Numbered from the stretch's first letter, positions 50,160 through 62,453 are shown. The stretch is 64,000 nucleotides of DNA from Punica granatum (GCF_007655135.1 NC_045129.1:5704001-5768000), one strand, 5' to 3'. Notes: generated by a model not told the origin, from the sequence alone. Program-made: numbers and translations.

Positions 50160-53090
50160 CTGAGGATAACATTGCAGATCGAGCCAGGGATATAGAAAAA
50201 GATACTTCCCCAATCTCATGATCCATCCCGTTTGAGTACCTCAACCACAGAAATGTTGTTTTCCCTTTCCGCTAGTGGGCCCGAGATAAGCGACCTTAAT
50301 GGTCCAATATCAGCCCAAGTATCAAACCAAAAATTCACTTCTTGACCACCTTCAATGGCCCATTTAGTACCCAAGCTACAAACAAAATTACCATGTTGCA
50401 GGGCCAATCTATTCAGGAAGCACCTTTTCTAGGGCGAGGCCTTGCTCGATAATTATGACGTAAGATGCGAGTCCAAGACTTGCTGTCTTGTTGGGCTCTC
50501 CAAGCAAAGCCCCCAAGTAGAGCTAGATTACGGCCCTCCGCACATTTAATACCCAAACCCCCCACTTTTTTTGGGGAGTGTAACTGTATCCCAAACCACT
50601 AAATGTAGTTTCTTTTTATCCTCCGAAAAGCCCCAAAGTAAGCTCCTGTTAAGATAATCAAGGGTTATACACACATTTTGGGATAATTGCATAATATATG
50701 AAGGAATTGCATTCAGCACATAATCAATCAAGATTGCACGACCAGCCATGGATAGGAGCCTAGACCTCCACCCCCCGAGTCTATCTTTCACTTTATCCAC
50801 TAAGAAATTAAAAGAACTAGACTTAGTAGTAGGCATATCCATGCTAAAGCCTAAGTATTTCCCCAGACTAAAAGTCTCTGATAGCCTAAACAGACTGCTG
50901 AGTCTATTCCTCAAATTGAGGGAAGCATTTCAAGAAAAACATATTTGAGATTTCGCATTATTCACTTTTTGTCCAGATAAAGAACATAAAAGATTAAGCA
51001 AGTTAACCATAGTAGAGCACGTATGATCATCCATCTCCCCAAACAGAATGATATCATCCGCTTAAAATATGTGTGAAATGATTAGATAACCTCTTGAAAG
51101 ATGGAACCTTTTTCCAATTTCCACTCTATACTTCCCTGTCAATCAAATGGGAAACATAATCCAAACAAAATAAAGAGATATGGAGAAAGAGGATCCCCTT
51201 GACGGAGGCCTTGTGATGGGAGAAAGAAAGCTAAATGGCCCCCATTAAAAAGCACATTCACTTTGAAGGAAGAAATGCAATGCATAATAAGCTGAATGAT
51301 AAACTTAGGGAAATTAAAAAATGCAAGAGTATCCCTAACAAAACTCTACTCAAGTCTATCCCTTTTCCAATTCTAATTTTAAGATCATAAGCCCTTCTTC
51401 CCTTTTTCTTTTTTAGAATATGAATGGCTTCTCTCAAAATAACAAAATTGTCACTTGCCCTTCACCCCTGAATAAAACTTGATTGGAAAGGAAATATCAA
51501 ACCATCAAGGAAAGGGTGGATACGTCCCACTGAAATCTTAGAAATGACTTTGTAGCTAGTATTACGAAACTAATAGGACGAAATTGCAATATACTCTCCG
51601 GATTATGACATTTAGGAATTAAAGAAATGAGAGTATAATTGACCCCTTATGGGAGAGTCCTATCCCTAAAAGCTCATTTGACAAATTCTACAAGAGAGTT
51701 CCCAACAACATCCTATTGTTTTTGAAAAAAGATGGGGTGAAGCCTATCAGGGCTAGGAGCTTTTAAATGTTTTAAACAATTTAGGGCCCATGAATTTCAG
51801 TATCCTTCACTGGAGCAAGCATGGCTTGAACAAGATCATCAGGAATAAGTTTCAAAGCATTCATGTAGCACAGAAATTTCAGATGAGATTTAGAAAAACC
51901 AAAAGTATAAAGGTTAATAAAAAACTAGATAATAGATCCCATGAGCTGAACATGGTCTAATATCCATTCCCCATAGAATTTTTCAAAGCAATGATCTTAT
52001 TATGGCGCCTATTGATCAAAGTAAACACATGGAAAAATTTTGTATTACACTCCCCCTTTAAAATCCATTCCGAGCGAGATTTTAAAAGGCAACGATCATG
52101 CTCATTTCTAAGGATAGAATTAAACTCTTGACGGAGAGATTTTCCAAATTAACAAGAATAAAAGAAAGGTGAGCAAGTTTCTCTTAGATACCTTCTAACC
52201 TTGCGAGAATCCTATATTTTCTATGAAAATGTTTCCAGAAACATCAATATTCCATTGATACACCCTAAGAGCAAAACATTTAACAAAAGAAGAAAGATTA
52301 TGATCCCCTTCCTCCCAAGCCTCTCTGACTAGATCCTTGAAATTGGGATGAGACAGACACGTAGTCTCGAACATGAAGGGCCTGTCAGAAAACTAAATCA
52401 AGGGAGAGGATTAAATATCACTAACTCTGGGCAATGGTCCGAATGTACTCTAGGTAAATGATGGACCTCGGCATTAGGGAATAACAATCTCCAAGCAGAA
52501 TTAGTCATCACTCAATCTAGCCTTTCCTGGATGAGACCCCCCAATTGACGAAGATTGGTCCAAGTAAAACGAGGACCAAAAGAGCCCAAATCTGTAAAAT
52601 AACAATTGTCTAAGACCGAGCCCCTCCTTCCTCCCCTCCTCCCCACCCCCTCAAAAGAATCATTCAAAACTTCATTGAAGTCACTTGTAGCACACCAAGG
52701 CATATTATGAAGTAAAGCAACAGACTCTAGATTACTCCATAAAACTCTTCTTTTTTCTAGCCTAGGGCTTGCATATATCGCAGAGAAAAGCCACTTGAAG
52801 TTGGAATTTCTTACCCCCATAATGGCATGAATCTCTTCTTCTGTGTATTCAAGAGTATTGACGAGGACAAAATTTGAGTGCCACATAAGTAGGATTCCGC
52901 CCCTGTGCCCTATAGTGGGAGTAGCCTCTCAGCCATCAAACGGTAGTCTGTCTACAAACTCCCGTTCATGACTAAGGTTAAGTCTTGTCTCCATGAGCAC
53001 CAACACATCAGGTCGGTGTGTTGCTATCAGGTCTCGAATGATATTCACTGCATTGTTGTTTGCAAGACCACGACAATTCCATATGAAGAA
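50160..53090 (-). mobile_element. Decayed LINE (L1-type non-LTR retrotransposon) ORF2
   Basis: On the minus strand the order is that of plant LINE ORF2. The endonuclease begins IWNCRGLANNNAVNIIRDL (about 53080) and continues through LVLMETRL, GHRGGILLMWHSN and DFNEVLNDSFEG to SFGPRFTWTN (52530). A heavily broken reverse transcriptase follows (an ADDIILFGEMDDH stretch, about 51050, where the expected tyrosine codon before ADD is lost to a stop). Then come GKYLGFSMD, DRLGGWRSRLLSMAGRAILI and LPKKSGGFGY (50914-50546), and the zinc-binding connection region (NFWFDTWADIGPLR). Many stops and shifts show it is long dead. I did not find clear target duplications. Confidence 0.9.
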
Positions 53091-54044
53091 AAAAACTGAG
53101 TTGTTCGGGTTTTGTCATTGGAATTACAGAAGAGTGTGCAAATCCTCATTAATCCATATAATTAATTCAACATAATCTCCTATGGATTCATGGAACTTAG
53201 ACAGCTAACATTTAATTAAACAACATCAAGTTAAAAGATATATATGGACATGACATTATACTGTCGAAATCACACTTCTTATACATATAAGGAATGTAGA
53301 ACATGGAAACCCTAGAAAACATATGCTTAATAATACTAACGGAACATCCTACTGAAAATAATTATACCAATGGAACATAACAATAGCACATCTACCAAAA
53401 ATGAATCAGAAATCCACCTCATCACCGAGCCTCTGTGTTCATACTCATTTATTAACCTGACAGTTGTGTATGTATATTTACCAAATTAGAGGTTATGGCT
53501 AAAATCAATTCAGACTATATGCCAAACCAACACTCGAACTATGATTAGCCTCAATCAATAAGCTGAAAATACCTTATGATCTCAATGATAAAAAAAATCA
53601 TTATAGATCACAAGAATGACAATGATTAGAGAGACACAAGAATGTGAGTTTCACGCTCAGATTGTGGGCACATGACACACAAGCTATAATAATCAAGATC
53701 ATACATAAATATATATAGCCAAATCGGAAGCAATCGATCAGCAAGCTGATCGATCGAGCAACCGACACTCCAAAGGGGTAATGGAAACAGTTTATCTCTA
53801 ACAGCAACATATCGTTATCTCTAAGTGTGTTCGATTATGCAAGCACCAAGAACAATGAAAAACGAACCAGGTTTAAAGTTCCCCTGGCATCACGAAAAGT
53901 AACTAGCATTATCAGACAGTTCAATGACATTTATTCAAGACTTACATACAAACATTAACAACAGCCAAAGCTTTCTCTCATCAATTGATGACCTGCAAGC
54001 CCTAGATCTTCCCACGCAATCACCCCAAAGCAGAGCAGCACCCA
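53091..54044. other. Intergenic region
   Basis: No gene is recognised. The right part (about 53900-54044) is expected to be the 3' UTR of the C2H2 gene. Confidence 0.55.
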
Positions 54045-54809
54045 TCACTGGTTGTTGCCCTCGCTATCGTCGGATGCCTCCTTGTTGAGATCAATTTCTT
54101 TGTTCCCCCCAGCCTCCTTCACTGGAGAAGAGGGCTCGGATGGTATCGGGTCCAGCGGCATGTTCAAATCAATATCGAGGCCTCTTGGGTTGGCGCCACG
54201 AGTTGATTGATCACATAAGGTTGTTGCCGTTTCATCGCTGGCCTCATTGGTAGCCTCAAGCATCCTTTGCCCGATGGAGAGCAAACTTGAAGCAAGTTGC
54301 TCCCCTTGCTGTACGATATCCTGACCTGGAGAAGATGGCGGGGAGGCTGAGGGAGGAGGGAAGGCCCCCCGCCAAAGCCTATCCGGGTGGCTTCTCATAT
54401 GCCCGAATAAGGCCTTGTAACTCGTAAACTGTTTCCCACATACACTGCATGGCCTCGGGACCTCTGGTGCATCGAACTCCACCTTCTTCTTAGGCCGCTC
54501 GGCCTCCATCAGGGCAGCTGCCTCAGATGCCACCTCCTTTCCCTTAGGTAGGCGGCCCCGCTTCTTCCCACGTCCGGTGCTGGGGCCTTCTCCCCCGATC
54601 TCTTGAGCTTGTTGGCCCACACTCTCGCCAGTATCGAGAAGAGGTTGAGGGACGGGGACATCATCAGCACCCTGATCACTGGAGGCCTGGTCCTTTCGGG
54701 GGGAAGCCTGGCATGGTGGGGATCCTTCCTCGCCACCCTGGTCATCACCACCCGCGCTGGGCCCAGTGTGGCCCTGCTGCTTATGAGTCATGTCCTCATC
54801 GGGATTCAT
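54045..54809 (-). CDS. Single C2H2 zinc-finger protein with EAR motifs
   Basis: An intronless 254-aa frame, probably a nuclear transcriptional repressor. One plant-type finger, CSVCGKQFTSYKALFGHMRSH (C121, C124, H137, H141), carries KALFGH, a variant of the plant QALGGH signature. It is followed by PDRLWRG. An upstream basic patch GKKRGRLPKGK (81-91) resembles an AT-hook or nuclear-localisation signal. Two EAR-type repression motifs lie at the C-terminus: LDIDLNMPLD (211-220) and EIDLNKE (238-244); these recruit TOPLESS-type corepressors. The rest is low-complexity, acidic and Gly/Pro/Ser-rich. The gene has a TATA-like box about 170 bases upstream. It belongs with ZAT-like C2H2-EAR proteins; I cannot name the orthologue. 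Target genes are unknown. Confidence 0.88.
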   Translation of the reverse strand: MNPDEDMTHKQQGHTGPSAGGDDQGGEEGSPPCQASPRKDQASSDQGADDVPVPQPLLDTGESVGQQAQEIGGEGPSTGRGKKRGRLPKGKEVASEAAALMEAERPKKKVEFDAPEVPRPCSVCGKQFTSYKALFGHMRSHPDRLWRGAFPPPSASPPSSPGQDIVQQGEQLASSLLSIGQRMLEATNEASDETATTLCDQSTRGANPRGLDIDLNMPLDPIPSEPSSPVKEAGGNKEIDLNKEASDDSEGNNQ

Positions 54810-54974
54810 CGAGATGGTAGACGATGATGAGGAAATGACTCGCTACTCGCTAGGGTTATGATCTTATTGTCAACTTATCATAAAGTGTTGCCCCACCGAG
54901 AGGCTGCTAAGGGCCTCTCTCTGACAACATTTGTTTCGGAAATGGGTTTGACGAAGAGGCACGTATAGGGCAGA

Positions 54975-54982
54975 TTATATAA
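54975..54982 (-). promoter_or_regulatory. TATA box of C2H2 gene
   Basis: TTATATAA, about 166 bases upstream of the ATG at 54809, followed by a C/T-rich start region on the minus strand. Position and sequence fit a core promoter. Confidence 0.55.
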
Positions 54983-56677
54983 GGAGAGACGACCTTGCAT
55001 TTGCAAAGGGGAGGGACAAAGGGCAGTTTTCCGGACCGGCGGTTACTCACCGACAATTTGCTCTTTCTTCTAATTCCTTTTTTCTCCCCCTCTGACGATT
55101 TGCATAATTATATAATTTATAATAAATAATACTGAATATATGTATATGTGAACGGGTATGTGTATACGTATGAGTGGTGAAAGAGTGCAATGGTTTACAG
55201 CCAACCAACGCGACCTTTTGCATGGGCCTAAGAAGACGAAGATGAGAGAGAGAGCATTTCATCATCGAAGGTTCAACAACGTTGCATGCATGGGGCAAAT
55301 GCATGAATGTGGACATTATAATTATAGTATATACAGTGTACACATACAAATAATAAAACTTATATATATGTTATACACGAATATATATTGCTCACTATAA
55401 GAATGACAATTCGGCCAAATTACTGATAATCGTGAGAGAAAATGTACGTGTGGAGGAAGTTTTCTGCTATATTTAGATGGATCTGTCTAAGATTGTCATT
55501 GGGCCTATATAGATGTGTATTATGATGTTGTCGTAGTAAACAAGGATACCATAGGGTGGTTCCAGGGAGCCAGGAGGTTTGTGCTTGACGCAGGTTGTGA
55601 TAAAATAATATCGTGTTGGTTGTATAAGAGATAGATATTTAACAGATACGGCCGGCTAGCATAATAGCTCGATAAACTTAAAATTAGATGGAGTGTGGAC
55701 TTGTATATGCTACTTGCTCAAGGTCGGTCCAGGGCACAGTTCAATTAGTTCCAATATTGAGATTCAAGGCTGCCATGGGAAATCCTACTATTCTAGTATT
55801 GCCTCGATGATCGATCATTTGTTTATTAAGTTCAAACCGTTTGGCGCCCAAAACCATACAAATGATCAAAATGGTTTTTAATACACACAACTTGTGGATT
55901 CTAACTCAGGTTCGATTTTTTAATTTTTCCTCCAGTTGAGGGGGTTTTGATGCTGCCTTAATTTTATACCAAAATTGATCTCTTGTTATAACCGGTCCAA
56001 ACAAGACATCTATATATATGTTTGATCGACCGCCTTCATAATCTTACTGTCCATATGATATTTAAAAGGATTTCAAATTTAATTTAAAATAAGAAAATAG
56101 ATGAGCATGTATACTTTCTCCTAATTTAATATCTATGTTAAATGAAGTCCTCGACCACTTCTTTCTAGTAGAACTTTCACATACCATATTTTCGTTGTTC
56201 CAGTTTTGGTATAAAAAATCCAAGCACTACACTGGTTGGAAGATATAATTGGTAACCTCATATCTCTCTTTCCCGCCAAAAGGAAAATCAGCCAGCTAGA
56301 CTTGTATTCATTTTGCAATTATTAGATTTCATTCTCTAATTAATATAATTTAATTTAGATAGTCCAAAATTTATTAGCATTTAATTGGTACTAAAGACAA
56401 AACAAATCTCGAGTTTTGAATAAACCTTATTGGTATCGGGTTTAAGTTTTGTGAATGGAAAAAAATTCACGATTGGAAGAATTTTACCATTTAGTGGACA
56501 AATCTGACTCGAGCTTACCGGGTAGCATGCACCAAAAAAGAAAAGAAAAGAAAAGATTCTTAGTAAGGTCAAGACGACTCTGAAATGAGATTATACTCAA
56601 TTAGTATGATGAGAATACTTGTTATGTCACTAAAAAAATGCAGTGCTAATTATCCAAAGAAAATTATGTAGGTGTCA
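54983..56677. other. Intergenic region
   Basis: No gene is seen. It contains a SINE-like fragment (56400-56545). Confidence 0.55.
56400..56545 (+). mobile_element. SINE-like fragment
   Basis: It shares ttttgtgaatggaaaaaaa, agaattttaccatttagtgg and a tail gcatgcacc followed by A-rich DNA with the family described at 8495-8675. The 5' part is diverged. Confidence 0.5.
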
Positions 56678-57478
56678 TCTATACTATTATAGAGAAAAAA
56701 AAAACCCTTTATGGTGTAACTTTAAGTTAGTGGAACGTTTATAAATTAATCAAAGGGTGTGTAGAGTAGTGACGCACTCTCTAGTCTCGCATGATAACAA
56801 GAGATTTCAAGTTCGATATTCGTGATGAGACCACTCATGCCCCTTTATTAGTTATTGGGTGCATGAGTTCAAGTTCTATATATTTCATTGTTCTATGCCT
56901 TGAGCATCCCTTATAAAAAAATAAATTTATAATTAATAACAACCATTTAATTAAGGCTATGATGGTAAAAATGTTTATATTATTGTACTCTCACCTGATA
57001 ACTAGAAGGTCCCGGGTTCGATACTCGTAATGGGACTATCGGTGTTACTTCATTAGCCATTAGAATTTCTATATATGTCATTGTACTAGGCCATGAACCT
57101 ACCTTTGTAACCGTAAAAAATATTTATAATTAGTAACAATCATTTAATCAAGGCTATGATTAGTAACTATGCTTGAAAAACGACCCCTATTTTTTTTCCA
57201 CTGTTCCTACTCTATCTTCTATCCTTATCTCTCTCTCTCCACATATAGAGTCATAAATGCTACTTTCCCTTCCTCTTCTTTTTGTTTCAAACACTATAAT
57301 TTTTACCACAATATATATAATTGACTTTTAAAAAAATTGTTATATTAAACCAAAAATATGTCTCAAAGTGGAATATTGAACCTTATCTCGAAGTAAATTT
57401 TATTTTTCCAATACATATTTATGTCATTTCAATTATATTAGTACATTTTTCGTGCACAACACGGGTATGCCTCTTATC
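56678..57478 (+). mobile_element. Possible second Helitron with duplicated tRNA-like repeat
   Basis: It begins TCTATACTATTATAGAG after an A, a common plant Helitron 5' end. Near the other side is a small hairpin CGTG-CACAA-CACG (57451-57463) followed by ggtatgcctctta, a degraded-looking terminus without a clean CTRR. Inside are two related ~190-bp units (about 56755-56950 and 56965-57160). Both contain a pol III B-box-like motif (gggttcgatactcg in the better copy) and both end with an aaggctatgat block. No protein is encoded. Confidence 0.4.
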
Positions 57479-58121
57479 TATTACAAGGTTTATAAGGTCA
57501 TGTTTGTTAAGAATAGAATGTAATGGAATGAATTTCATAAAACGAAAACTAATTATATTGAGATTTTTTTTTGAACTTGAAATATGAACAAGTGCAATCA
57601 AAAAATAAAATCGTTATTCAAGATGTCATTTAATATGTATATATGTTAAAAATGCAAAAGACTTAAATAAAAAAAATTAGTTGAAATAATGGAATGGGTA
57701 TTGTTTAAATTTTTCGAAGAAAAATTCATTCCTTCATATTAGAGAAAGAAGACCATGCTAACAGAATTTTTTTTCCGACTAATGAAAGAGTTATTGAAAA
57801 AGAGAATGAAGTGAAGGGATGAGATATCAATTTCATTTTATTCATTTTTATTCCAGTGGACCAAACGTAATCTAAGTGATAGAATAAATATTGTGATCTG
57901 ATAAAAATTGATTATTTATTACAACATGCATTTTCCGTAACATAGGCCTTGCTACTTAATTAGTTAAATAAAATTTATATTGAAATCGCCAAGTAAATGC
58001 TAAAATATCTTCTAGTCATTACATCTATTACAAGCCAACAATATGCAAACCAACGACATCGTTCACCTACCTTAAGTTTCCCAATATTCGATTGACAACC
58101 GGAGAGACCTACAAGAGGATT
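57479..58121. other. AT-rich flank of dirigent gene
   Basis: No gene is seen. The right end should hold the dirigent 3' UTR. Confidence 0.5.
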
Positions 58122-58518
58122 TTAGGTTTTCATTGCGTAGGGAGGCCAGTAAAGATGAAACTCAATCTTGTACACGACGGTGAGGCCTTCAAGCTCCACC
58201 GGAGATGAGGTCACCGTCCCTTGGACAAACATGAAATCCCCTGTCCCCCCGACCACCGGATGGTCAGAAGGCTTGATGTTATGTGTCCCTCCAACCACTG
58301 AAATCGAGCCCTTGTGTCCTTTCAAGTCGAGTGTGATCTTCGCTATCGATATGCTCCGAAGCCCATCAAGGCTGTAAAAACATACGTTTTAGTCCGCAAA
58401 TTAAATGATGATCATTAATCCTTTTTCGTATAACAAAACATGATATGTTGAGAGACATTTTCTATTTTTTTTCGTTAGAATGAGCGATATTTTCTATACC
58501 CATAAAGGAAACACCCAT

Positions 58519-58553
<35 letters not shown>

Positions 58554-59605
58554 TTTCTATAGTAACAGCTTGCGCGCGCACTGGAAATGCAAACAAGCAA
58601 AAGGGATCCATAATGCAATCACCTTTGGATCCAATTAATTTTTTAGATTGTCAAATTGCAAGTTGATGATTCATAAAAAAATTAATTGGTCATCCACGGT
58701 CTAAGAAAAAAGTGATTACACATACAATGATTACAGGTGTAGTAGAATTTCCCGGAATGCATTGAAAATTAATATAATGATTGATAATTAAGAAATAGAG
58801 TGACAATGCTGCATTACAGACATTTACATAATATATGCAGTTTCGTAGTCAAAAGTCAAACAACTCGTTCGGGGCCTCTTCGGCTTTAATTAGAGGCCCA
58901 AGCCCAGCTGTATTATTTGAGTAATGATAATAAGAACATGAAAAGTTTTAAGTTGTATATCCAGCAATTTTATTGACATTGCAATTGTCGGGGGTAGTGC
59001 TTGCTCGACTCTGGCCGTGACCGGCCGGACCGAATTATAGCTTGGGCGTAAAAATTTTGTTCGGCCAGCTTCATATATAGTCCTAGATAGGAAGGTTCTC
59101 AATTCTTCACACGATCGTATGTATATCCATAATTGGATCTCCAGTCTTGAGTCTTTTATTGTGTGAAACAACCAATAAACCATCTGTGATATGCATCCTT
59201 TGTGTAAACAAGTGATTTAGCAAAACTAGCTATGTGAACTTTTTCTATAACTTTTCAAGAAACAATAGTAATTAATGTGAATAGCAACCTGGATGTGATA
59301 GAGGTTCCCTCAGCAATTCCGACCAACTTGGACGACCGGTTGGCTGTGACGGTCATGGGGTCCTGGAAAGCAAAGATAGTGCCGAAAGGCGTGGTCGTCT
59401 GGCTGACAACTCCTTTCCCCGGGACGCCGTTCACTATGATGTACCCCGTCTTATTTATCGTCTCATGCTGAAAGAACGAAAAGTGGAGAGACTTCATGCC
59501 AACCGGACGGTGGTGGCTCGGGGCTGCCACGACATGGTCCGAGGGTGGAGAAGAAGCGAGGATGACGAGAAGAGCCAGAGCAGTGTAGTGCAGATAGGGA
59601 GCCAT
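58122..59605 (-). CDS. DIR: Dirigent-family protein
   Basis: Secreted protein of the dirigent family. Members guide stereospecific radical coupling or cyclisation in lignan and related phenolic pathways, or act in cell-wall lignin deposition. Exons 59605-59289 and 58371-58122 join in frame to 188 aa, the usual length. Residues 1-27 form a signal peptide (LHYTALALLVILASS core). The mature part shows the eight-strand barrel motifs HFSFFQHETINKTG, FGTIFAFQDPMT, SSKLVGIAEG, GSISVVGG and PVVGGTGDFMFVQG. N-glycosylation sequons are N51-K-T and N89-R-S. An internal 917-bp intron is unusual, since many dirigent genes are intronless. It contains a (GA)n repeat. The product formed and the subfamily cannot be told by eye. 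A TATA box lies 51 bases before the ATG. Confidence 0.88.
58520..58550. repeat. (GA)n microsatellite in dirigent intron
   Basis: About 31 bases of uninterrupted GA repeat. Confidence 0.98.
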
Positions 59606-59655
59606 ATATGCGGCTTAAATTAAGATGTACTGGAAGAAATGCGTCTATATATTTA

Positions 59656-59663
59656 TATTTATA
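59656..59663 (-). promoter_or_regulatory. TATA box of dirigent gene
   Basis: TATAAATA on the minus strand, about 50 bases before the ATG at 59605, implying a short 5' UTR of roughly 20 bases. Confidence 0.65.
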
Positions 59664-61013
59664 CACGGACAGAGCCGTGTGAAAATATAGAAATATATTA
59701 ACTGTCCCTATCTTTTTGTGTAATTGCAAAAGCTCCCATCAACTATAACCGTTTTGACAAATTGCCCAACTAGGAAGCTTTTATTATGATGACGGATTGC
59801 CGCGGTATGGAGAGAGATTTCGAGGGCTGCACGGGCACGAATTATTGCAATGAAAAGTGCAAAATGGTATGAAACGCAATTAACTTGTATTGATTGCAAT
59901 AAAATATCGTAGTGTTTTTCAATTAATGTGGTATGTTATTCGGTCAACGTGCATGCATCATATGATGAAATTATAGTGTATTCTATATTTTGACGATTTG
60001 TGTCACTATATAACTTTTTCGAAATTTGGGGTAATCCCTCAATTTCAGGTTATCTCGGGGTCCAGTACTGGAGTAAGAAAATATCGGGGCATTTTGTCAA
60101 TGGCAACACCATAGTTAGAAATTCATTAATTTCTTTTGTTGGTGAAATTCATTAATTTCTTATTAATTAATTTTGAATTTTATTTCAATGCGTACTCTAG
60201 TATCTAAAAATACCCAACTTTAATTAATTTTGGATCTTTTGTAATGGGGAAACCAATTTCTCATGAAAGTTTCCTATCCGTCGTAATACGAGGTAAGACC
60301 ATTTCTCCGCGTGGAGCGTAGACAAAATTCTCGGAGTTGGGTCAGTTGACTTGGTCCTCGATAATGATATTCACGTATGGAATTTGGCTTCGACCTGTAA
60401 TTGTTAAAGTTATTTTCCAATCTTACATCCCTTTCGGATCAACCAAAAAAAAAATTGGAAAGACGAAGAATAGAAGAAAAAAGTTATTTTTCAATTTCGT
60501 GGACATCACTGCGAAGACGAAGACTAGCTTTCGAGAAAATCTGAACCAAAAAAAAATTGGAAAGAGAAGAAAAAGGCAGCGGACTGCATTCATTAGAATT
60601 GTCAAACCCACGAAGATGCTGTCATTGTCAATTTAGAAAATTAATTTTTTAATCATGATATTCGAAAGCTTAACGGGTTTCGAGTAATCCTATTCGAGTT
60701 TGGTTGCCTATTAAAGGGTTAAAATTCTTCTAGTATGAATTTTCTTAATTTACAAAACTTGAACTCGAGATCTTATTTAAGAAAAATAAGCGCAAAACTA
60801 CTATAACCAATCAATATTTAGTTTTACCAAACAAAATTATTTATTTATTTATATCTACGTTTACATCTAAAACCATGAGTGATGGAGACTGCATTGATCT
60901 AAGTCCTACTTGAAGGAGTGGGTGCTGGTAGCTAATTGCTAACGTGAATTTATATAATAAAATTTTACATTTTAAGTTATATATTTTCTATCATACGTAT
61001 ATTTTAAATTGTG
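59664..61013. other. Dirigent upstream region and intergenic DNA
   Basis: No gene is seen. Two copies of aaccaaaaaaaaaattggaa-like sequence lie about 105 bases apart (60440, 60543). A SINE-like copy is at 60672-60825. Confidence 0.55.
60672..60825 (-). mobile_element. SINE-like dispersed repeat
   Basis: On the minus strand it reads attggttatagtagttttgc, gcttatttttcttaaataag, a B-box-like gagttcaagttttg, and the aattaagaaaattcatac block. It aligns with the copies at 8495-8675 and 22160-22315. Confidence 0.6.
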
Positions 61014-61834
61014 GTTAGGTAATTTTTTTTTGGGTGATTAGTGTTGTTTCTTCATTTCATTCATCAAAATTGGTATTTACAATTACAACACTTGTCCAGG
61101 AACATCAAAAAGACCTAACAAAGGAGCCAAACTGAATCTACCAACTTTGCTCTGTTCATTAAGAAGTGTGAGAACTCTCTCTTTTAACATAAGCTAAGAT
61201 TTTGCTAACTAACTCTCTGACAGTAGAGGTCCTGTTTTTGAAAAATTCTGAAGTTCCTCTCCCGCCATGTAACATAGACATAACAGCAAGTTCCAGATTA
61301 TTACATCGAGTTTTCTTCCTTTCATCGGAATCGATCCAACCTGCTTCGATATCCCAGTTCATCACTTGCTTCCTAACTCCAAATCTAGTAAGTATACTCA
61401 ACCAAACACACTGAGTAACTGGACAGGAGAAAAATAGATGATTCCTACTCTCCACCTCCTGCCCGCGATACTCGCAAATTAGCATTTTGTAGAACAATCC
61501 AATTCATAAGTCTGCCTATGGTACGCCAAACGAGCCAACAAATGAATGCAATTATAGGGATGCAACCAGGAAACCCAGATCGACCTACACCAATCCACTT
61601 TCACTCCTCTAGGCTTTAACTGATTCCACGCACTGACTGAAGTGAACTTACCAGTTTTGCAAGCTTTCCAATACAACTGAGCTGAGCTGCCATAGTTTGA
61701 ACGACTTGGGGATCCAATTTTGCCTGCTTAGAGATGGTTGGGAAACAAGGGAATGATCTGTCACAGAAATTCACAGGTGGACCAACAGGCAACCAGGAGT
61801 CAAAACCAGAAAAGAGGTTAGGTAATTTTTTTTT
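61014..61834 (-). mobile_element. 5'-truncated LINE with 19-bp target-site duplication
   Basis: A ~780-bp insert (61034-61815) is flanked by the direct repeat ggttaggtaattttttttt (61014-61033 and 61816-61834). On the minus strand it codes for the reverse-transcriptase zinc-binding region of a plant LINE: YWKACKTGKFTSVSAWNQL, VDWCRSIWVSW, then CEYRGQEVESRNHLFFSCP and CVWLSILTRFG, with stops. The 3' end is at the low-coordinate side, where the T run on the plus strand corresponds to its poly(A). The truncated 5' end, A tail and target duplication are the signature of target-primed reverse transcription. Confidence 0.93.
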
Positions 61835-62410
61835 CCCTATTTTCCACGAACTTTTTTGAGTGTTGTGCGGTACCTACCAACTTTGAGTTCACATCTTACC
61901 GAAGGAGCACATGTATTAGATTGTGCATTGGTTGCTCATCATGATTTATTGAAACTGATCTTAATCGACTCGAACATGATCGACACATTAAGTTCCAATT
62001 GAGCATGGAAAGCGTATTTGTACTTTGCAGTTGAGCATGGCGAGTTAAAACCGTTTACGTGTGAAAGAAATTAACACTAGATTAAATATATGGAAGAACT
62101 CTGATTCACATACAAAGAATTCTGTTGTTTCGCACATTTTAATTTGTCGTGGTCAAACTTAATTGCCACACAAAACCAGAGACTCTTGACCTCGAAAATG
62201 AAGTCAAGTCGACTATCAACTATACTAAAGGATCACCCATGCTTAACTTTTATATTGTCAATTAAAAATTGTCAAGTTACGAGAGTGTACATGGACCCGG
62301 AGGGAACCCCTTAAATTGATATACCTTCGATATGAAATCTATCTTTCAAAATAACCGATAAGTCGGGAGAGGAGTCTAAGAAGAACTATTGAGCTGAGAA
62401 ATTAAAGTGT

Positions 62411-62412
<2 letters not shown>

Positions 62413-62452
<40 letters not shown>
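62413..62452 (+). repeat. Poly(G) run of 40, followed by further G blocks
   Basis: Forty consecutive G, then T, six G, T and three G. Such runs are rare in plant DNA and hard to sequence; the exact length may be unreliable. It could fold as a G-quadruplex. Confidence 0.9.

Positions 62453-62453
<1 letters not shown>

Noticed and set aside
60337..60636. 99-codon lysine-rich open frame
   Set aside because: It spans two copies of an A-rich repeat; the composition explains the open frame and no motif is visible.
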